Assembly: GCA_023428885.1 (NCBI GenBank) | Contig: JAEYWQ010000284.1 | Coordinates: 1 to 19,118 of the forward strand | Origin: Bacillota bacterium | Lineage (GTDB): Bacteria; Bacillota; Clostridia; Lachnospirales; Lachnospiraceae | DNA: 19,118 bases | Direction of reading: 5' to 3' | In this document: one piece after another, positions 16,048-19,118 of the stretch | Position numbering within the stretch: the stretch's first letter is position 1 | Layout of the letters: every line of letters begins with the position of its first letter | Made by a program: the position numbers and the translations under genes | Notes under the pieces: model-generated | Databases searched by the model: none | What the model was told of the DNA's origin: nothing | What the model saw: the letters and a program-made list of their open reading frames with translations, nothing else

Positions 16048-16833
16048 TTAATTAATTTTAATAAAATCTCCAAACTCATCCTGTCTGTAAATTGATTTCC
16101 CAGTTGTCGACACATAATAACGACCTGCCAGCTGGCCCTCTTCATTTCCTTCATACACGTTAAAACAATAGCACACATCACCATCAACGATTGTAGTCCA
16201 TTCATCTGCTACTATCGTATAACGAGATAAATTATTCGGCAATCCTAACTTTTCCTTGGTTATCTTCTTTAAGATTTCAAGAGCAGAAGCTTGCGTAATC
16301 TCGAGATCGTCACTGTCAAGACTTTCTGTCTTATCCACTGGGAACTTGGTAAACGCCGTCACATTCCCATCAGAATCATAAAGTGATAAAGTACCGTCTT
16401 CTGCATTCACAATCACCGCTGGTTGTAATTCAACTCCGTTTTCAAATATCACATAGATATAATAAACTTTACCCTCAATATTTAAATTATCATCAGACAA
16501 TACATAGGTATACTTTGATGTATCTATCTTCTCTTTCAGTTTCCCCTCTGCTTGTTTTAGCGTTAAGAGAATTGTTGGAGTTGGCGTTGGTTCTATTGTT
16601 GGTGCAGGGGTAGGAGTAATTGTAACTCCTGGTGCTGGTGTGATAGCAATCGGTGTCGGGATTATCGTTGGTTTTTCACTTGGTGTGGAAATTGGTGTAA
16701 TAATGGCATCATCTATAATAGTTGTAGTATCCTTCTTATTGCATCCTGCTGCCATTAGTAGCAGAACTGACATAGTTCCAAGTACGAAACCTCTGACAAC
16801 TTTATGCTTAAATGGTTTCTCGCTCTTTATCAT
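16048..16833 (-). CDS. Lipoprotein with Pro/Thr linker and PepSY-like domain
   Basis: A 261-residue probable lipoprotein. The N-terminus MIKSEKPFKHK is basic and is followed by the hydrophobic core VLGTMSVLLLMAAG and Cys31. MAAGC is an acceptable though not ideal lipobox (Ala, not Leu, at -3). Residues about 44-88 form a Pro/Thr-rich spacer with TPTPxP repeats that would hold the domain away from the membrane. The remaining 170 residues contain two similar helix-plus-strand units (LKQAEGKLKEKI...YYIYVIFENG and SALEILKKI...CYCFNVYEG), each resembling a PepSY module. The molecular function is unknown, and PepSY domains are often assumed to inhibit or modulate peptidases near the membrane. The frame is open to ATG 16914, but AGGAGG 4 bases before ATG 16833 settles the start. 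It has its own promoter and terminator. Confidence 0.82.
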   Translation of the reverse strand: MIKSEKPFKHKVVRGFVLGTMSVLLLMAAGCNKKDTTTIIDDAIITPISTPSEKPTIIPTPIAITPAPGVTITPTPAPTIEPTPTPTILLTLKQAEGKLKEKIDTSKYTYVLSDDNLNIEGKVYYIYVIFENGVELQPAVIVNAEDGTLSLYDSDGNVTAFTKFPVDKTESLDSDDLEITQASALEILKKITKEKLGLPNNLSRYTIVADEWTTIVDGDVCYCFNVYEGNEEGQLAGRYYVSTTGKSIYRQDEFGDFIKIN

Positions 16834-16837
16834 GTAT

Positions 16838-16843
16838 CCTCCT
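16838..16843 (-). promoter_or_regulatory. Ribosome binding site deciding the lipoprotein start
   Basis: AGGAGG ends 4 bases before ATG 16833. An upstream in-frame ATG at 16914 would place 27 polar residues before the signal peptide and lies upstream of or within the promoter's transcript start. Confidence 0.7.
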
Positions 16844-16894
16844 AATATGTCCCATTTTCCCTCTTGATGGCTAACTTGTATCTCTTTACCATAT

Positions 16895-16921
16895 ACTATA
16901 CCATGAGAACACAAAAGGCAA
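16895..16921 (-). promoter_or_regulatory. Extended -10 promoter of the lipoprotein gene
   Basis: TGGTATAGT (extended -10, TATAGT at 16895-16900, TGG at 16901-16903) lies 15 bases downstream of TTGCCT (16916-16921) on the minus strand. The predicted transcript starts near 16888, which excludes the ATG at 16914 as the start of the coding region. Confidence 0.55.
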
Positions 16922-16934
16922 TTAAATTTGTGTT
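16908..16934. promoter_or_regulatory. Dyad overlapping the lipoprotein -35 box
   Basis: AACACAAA (16908-16915) and TTTGTGTT (16927-16934) form a perfect 8-bp inverted repeat with an 11-base centre that contains the -35 hexamer. It could be an operator. It could also act as a weak terminator for the LiaG-like gene, but no T-run follows. Confidence 0.4.
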
Positions 16935-16975
16935 ACGTTTTATTACATTTTAATGGATTTGTCATATTCTCTTAC

Positions 16976-17884
16976 TTATTTTGCAAAATTTATTGTAATG
17001 TCCCCAGATCCGCTTTCTATTGACAATCCATTCTCAGCATGATTATTCTGTATATTTTCATCATCAACTTTTACCCCATTAATCCAAACTCCACCAGAAC
17101 CTGAGTCAATTTCCAAATCGTAATTATCAACGCTATCTTTAAGTTCCATCAGAATTGCTCCACTGCCACTGTTGATACTGTTCTCACCAGTTAAAGCTCC
17201 AGCAAAACTAAAAGACCCCGATCCCGTATCAAATTCTGTGTCCGAAAATACACCGTTTGTGATTCTAACAGATCCTGACCCAGTATTAATATTGCCATTT
17301 TCTATGCTTACATTATCCATTGCAAGAGTACCAGAACCAGAAGATATCTCTGCAGCCCCAGAGATAACATCACTGATCACAATACCGCCAGAGCCACCGT
17401 CTAAGTAAAAACTCTTAGTCTGAATACCAGAGACTTCCATAGATCCTGATCCATTATCAAACTCAACGGATTCAAACAATATGTCTCTAGGAATTAATAT
17501 AGTTATCTTGCTTTCTTCATCATCAAATGAATCAAGAAACCATAATGAAAAAATAAAGTTATCATGGTTACGATCCTCGACTAATAAAGTATGATCCTCT
17601 GTTATCTCAGCGGTTAAGCTTTCTGGTACATTCTTGGCCTCTACAATAATCTGATCAACATTACTGGACTGTACATAAATCTTGCCAGAATAATTAGTAA
17701 TATCCAAACTCCTAACCCCATTAAACTCTTTTGTAAAATCAATATAGTCTGTTTTTCTTGTAAATAAGCGATTACTTTGGCTTATTCCTGTAACCACAAA
17801 TAAGATACTTGATAAGATTGTTACTATCAACCCTACTGCAAATGCCATAGCAACATATTTAATTACTTTTTGTGTTGGACTCAT
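16976..17884 (-). CDS. LiaG-like membrane-anchored DUF4097 protein
   Basis: A 302-residue protein. One membrane helix at about 8-32 anchors it, with the rest outside the cell. After about 80 residues a DUF4097-type beta region follows, marked by eight GSG motifs. The first six are exactly 19 residues apart (145, 164, 183, 202, 221, 240), then at 262 and 292, as expected of coils in a right-angled beta-solenoid. B. subtilis LiaG has the same layout of one helix plus DUF4097 and sits beside liaF, as here. A role in sensing or responding to cell-envelope stress is inferred from this match. The frame is open to ATG 17938, but ATG 17884 overlaps the stop of the LiaF-like gene as ATGA, which indicates translational coupling. 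It also yields a sensible short cytoplasmic N-terminus. Confidence 0.82.
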   Translation of the reverse strand: MSPTQKVIKYVAMAFAVGLIVTILSSILFVVTGISQSNRLFTRKTDYIDFTKEFNGVRSLDITNYSGKIYVQSSNVDQIIVEAKNVPESLTAEITEDHTLLVEDRNHDNFIFSLWFLDSFDDEESKITILIPRDILFESVEFDNGSGSMEVSGIQTKSFYLDGGSGGIVISDVISGAAEISSGSGTLAMDNVSIENGNINTGSGSVRITNGVFSDTEFDTGSGSFSFAGALTGENSINSGSGAILMELKDSVDNYDLEIDSGSGGVWINGVKVDDENIQNNHAENGLSIESGSGDITINFAK

Positions 17885-18552
17885 TTGATATCTACACCTC
17901 CAAACATACAGATCGCATTTACATAAACAGTTGGACAACCATCATGTGTCTGTCTTCTCACTTTATTGCCTACTCCGCCAAAGAAGGAGGTAGAATTAAC
18001 TTTCACTTTCACGTGATTTGGAAGATAAATATCAATACCTCCAAAAATTGAAGTAGCATTTATGATAATATTTTCATCAATGATTGCTCCTCGTAAATCT
18101 ATTGTAACTCCACCAAAGATAGCATCTAATTCTCCACCGTCATACTTCATGTTTGGAACTATCACGCGATTAGAACTGAATGTAGCCGCATGGCATGCTT
18201 CCTTTCCATAGGCTACCTTCACATTTGCACTGCCATTGAATAGGTTCTTGATAATCACATTGATACCAATTAAGACCAGAATCATTGGAATCAATAATTT
18301 ACGAAATGCTTCATCTAACACAATTCCTTGGCAATTTAACAAAAGCAATATACCAACTGCTAACCCAATCGTAGCAAAATTCCCGAGTCCATGGCTAATG
18401 ATACTAATAGCACAAGGAACAATAATAAACAATGTCCACCATCCTGGAAAGAAAAATGTTATATCCCACCAATTAAATGCACTTCCTGCAATCGTTAAGC
18501 CCAAAGCAATCCAGAAAAATCCCCACAGAACACTAGATATCCTATTTCTCAT
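17881..18552 (-). CDS. LiaF-like membrane protein
   Basis: A 223-residue protein. The N-terminal half has four hydrophobic helices (about 8-25, 32-51, 58-76, 86-103) of the LiaF transmembrane/DUF5668 type. The C-terminal half is a soluble beta domain with four FGG motifs (146, 170, 191, 217) of the LiaF/DUF2154 'cell wall-active antibiotics response' type, ending in FGGVDIK. In Bacillus, LiaF restrains the LiaS sensor kinase, which responds to lipid II-binding antibiotics. Here no LiaS or LiaR gene is in the window, so the partner, if any, is encoded elsewhere. The gene is coupled to the downstream LiaG-like gene by an ATGA overlap. AGGAGG lies 4 bases before the ATG. The 17 bases around this start are identical to those at the ABC ATPase start. 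Confidence 0.84.
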   Translation of the reverse strand: MRNRISSVLWGFFWIALGLTIAGSAFNWWDITFFFPGWWTLFIIVPCAISIISHGLGNFATIGLAVGILLLLNCQGIVLDEAFRKLLIPMILVLIGINVIIKNLFNGSANVKVAYGKEACHAATFSSNRVIVPNMKYDGGELDAIFGGVTIDLRGAIIDENIIINATSIFGGIDIYLPNHVKVKVNSTSFFGGVGNKVRRQTHDGCPTVYVNAICMFGGVDIK

Positions 18553-18753
18553 ATAACCTCCTATGATATCAGCTTTGTTAAGCTATCAATTCTTGCTTAA
18601 CCTCCACCGTAATATTATGTAAACTCTCATTCATGTAACTGTTAATCCTTATATTCAAGTCTCTTGATAGTTACTATTTCGTTTACCTTTATATTACATA
18701 TATTACGTCAGAAATGGGGGTTATTCAAGTTAGAATTACATTAGAAGAGCTTT
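18553..18753. other. Intergenic region upstream of the LiaFG-like pair
   Basis: About 200 non-coding bases between the rplT terminator and the LiaF-like gene. A possible minus-strand promoter is TTGAAT at 18724-18729, 17 bases, then TAATAT at 18701-18706. This is only a moderate match and leaves a leader of about 140 bases. A perfect dyad GTTAAGC-N11-GCTTAAC lies in that leader at 18577-18601. A short reading frame of 17 codons is also present but is not convincing as a leader peptide. Confidence 0.4.
18577..18601. promoter_or_regulatory. Dyad in the leader of the LiaF-like gene
   Basis: GTTAAGC (18577-18583) and GCTTAAC (18595-18601) are perfect 7-bp arms with an 11-base spacer, 25 bases upstream of the LiaF-like start. 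It could be a protein-binding site or an RNA hairpin. Confidence 0.35.
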
Positions 18754-18793
18754 AAAAAAGAGATATCAAGTATGAAACTCATACTGATATCTC
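18754..18793 (-). terminator. Intrinsic terminator after rplT
   Basis: GAGATATCA/TGATATCTC (9 bp) plus GTATGA/TCATAC (6 bp) with one bulged base and a 3-base loop, followed on the minus strand by TTTTTT at 18754-18759. It is a textbook rho-independent terminator 33 bases after the L20 stop. Confidence 0.9.
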
Positions 18794-18826
18794 GATATGT
18801 TTCCGTATTGCTTTATTGTCAATGAA

Positions 18827-19118
18827 TTAAGCAAGTTTAGCTTTTGCTACATCAACTAATGCCTTGAAACCAGCAGCGTCATTTACTGCTAATTCTGCTA
18901 ACATTTTTCTGTTTACAGTAACTTCTGCTAACTTTAAGCCATACATAAATTTGCTATAAGAAAGACCGTTTAATCTTGCTGCTGCATTGATACGAGCGAT
19001 CCATAATGTTCTGAACTGTCTCTTTCTCTCTTTACGTCCAGCGAAAGCGGATGTTAAAGCTCTCATAACGGACTGCTTAGCTACTCTATATTGCTTACTT
19101 CTGGCACCTCTGTAACCC
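18827..19118 (-). CDS. rplT: 50S ribosomal protein L20, N-terminus cut by window edge
   Basis: The last 97 residues of L20 are visible. The frame continues past the window edge: reading back from MRALTSAFAG gives GYRGARSKQYRVAKQSV, the conserved region of the protein, so the Met at 19066 is internal. The segment RKERKRQFRTLWIARINAA and the LAELAVND tail are hallmarks of L20 (normally about 118 residues). L20 is an early assembly protein that binds 23S rRNA and, in many bacteria, represses translation of its own infC-rpmI-rplT operon. The operon would lie to the right of this window. Only the end and its terminator are present here, so the regulatory leader cannot be examined. Confidence 0.97.
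   Translation of the reverse strand, partial: GYRGARSKQYRVAKQSVMRALTSAFAGRKERKRQFRTLWIARINAAARLNGLSYSKFMYGLKLAEVTVNRKMLAELAVNDAAGFKALVDVAKAKLA

Noticed and set aside
17172..17408. Plus-strand frame of 78 codons rich in DPDP
   Set aside because: It is the antisense image of the GSG repeats in the DUF4097 gene, which explains its apparent repetitiveness.
18590..18660. Possible 17-codon leader peptide before the LiaF-like gene
   Set aside because: It has only a weak ribosome site at long spacing, no run of a single amino acid codon and no linked terminator/antiterminator pair.

Overview
The window looks like chromosome of a low-GC Firmicute, most likely a Lachnospiraceae (Lachnoclostridium/Clostridium phytofermentans-like) bacterium. 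The reasons are the AT-rich coding sequence, strong AGGAGG ribosome binding sites, consensus sigma-A promoters, the end of a clostridial-type rplT, and a four-gene block whose two largest products resemble the DUF5716/DUF5717 families that I recall mainly from Lachnospiraceae. All genes but one (the peroxiredoxin) are on the minus strand, so they are described below from left to right but are read from right to left. No transposase, phage gene, CRISPR array, tRNA or rRNA was seen.

Left part (1-2165): a tocopherol cyclase-family protein cut by the window edge, then a probable two-gene unit of a metallo-beta-lactamase-fold hydrolase and a glyoxalase/VOC protein that overlap by 11 bases and follow an extended -10 promoter. 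A long hairpin at 2183-2227 separates this unit from the next gene.

2312-7860: a secreted protein that fuses a GH18-type TIM barrel to eleven internalin-type leucine-rich repeats, probably starting at a TTG codon. Next is a MacB/FtsX-type ABC exporter (ATPase and two-module permease, overlapping by 8 bases). Its promoter carries two perfect dyads that look like operators. 7972-8748: a Prx6-type peroxiredoxin on the plus strand, with the coding part probably starting at 8107. It converges on the next operon, with a 13-bp perfect hairpin between the two.

8884-15887: the most interesting region. A near-consensus extended -10 promoter drives four tightly packed minus-strand genes: a giant 1185-residue protein with two beta-sandwich domains and a long helical solenoid (DUF5717-like), a divergent HSP70/actin-fold protein with a degenerate phosphate loop (DUF5716-like), a TPR protein, and a coiled-coil protein with two membrane segments. 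None has an assigned function. Together they look like a chaperone/scaffold complex tied to the membrane.

16007-18600: an envelope-associated group. It contains a lipoprotein with a Pro/Thr linker under its own extended -10 promoter, and a translationally coupled pair resembling LiaF (four membrane helices plus FGG-repeat domain) and LiaG (one membrane helix plus a DUF4097-type GSG-repeat beta domain). No LiaRS two-component genes lie in the window. The right edge holds the C-terminal part of ribosomal protein L20 and its intrinsic terminator.
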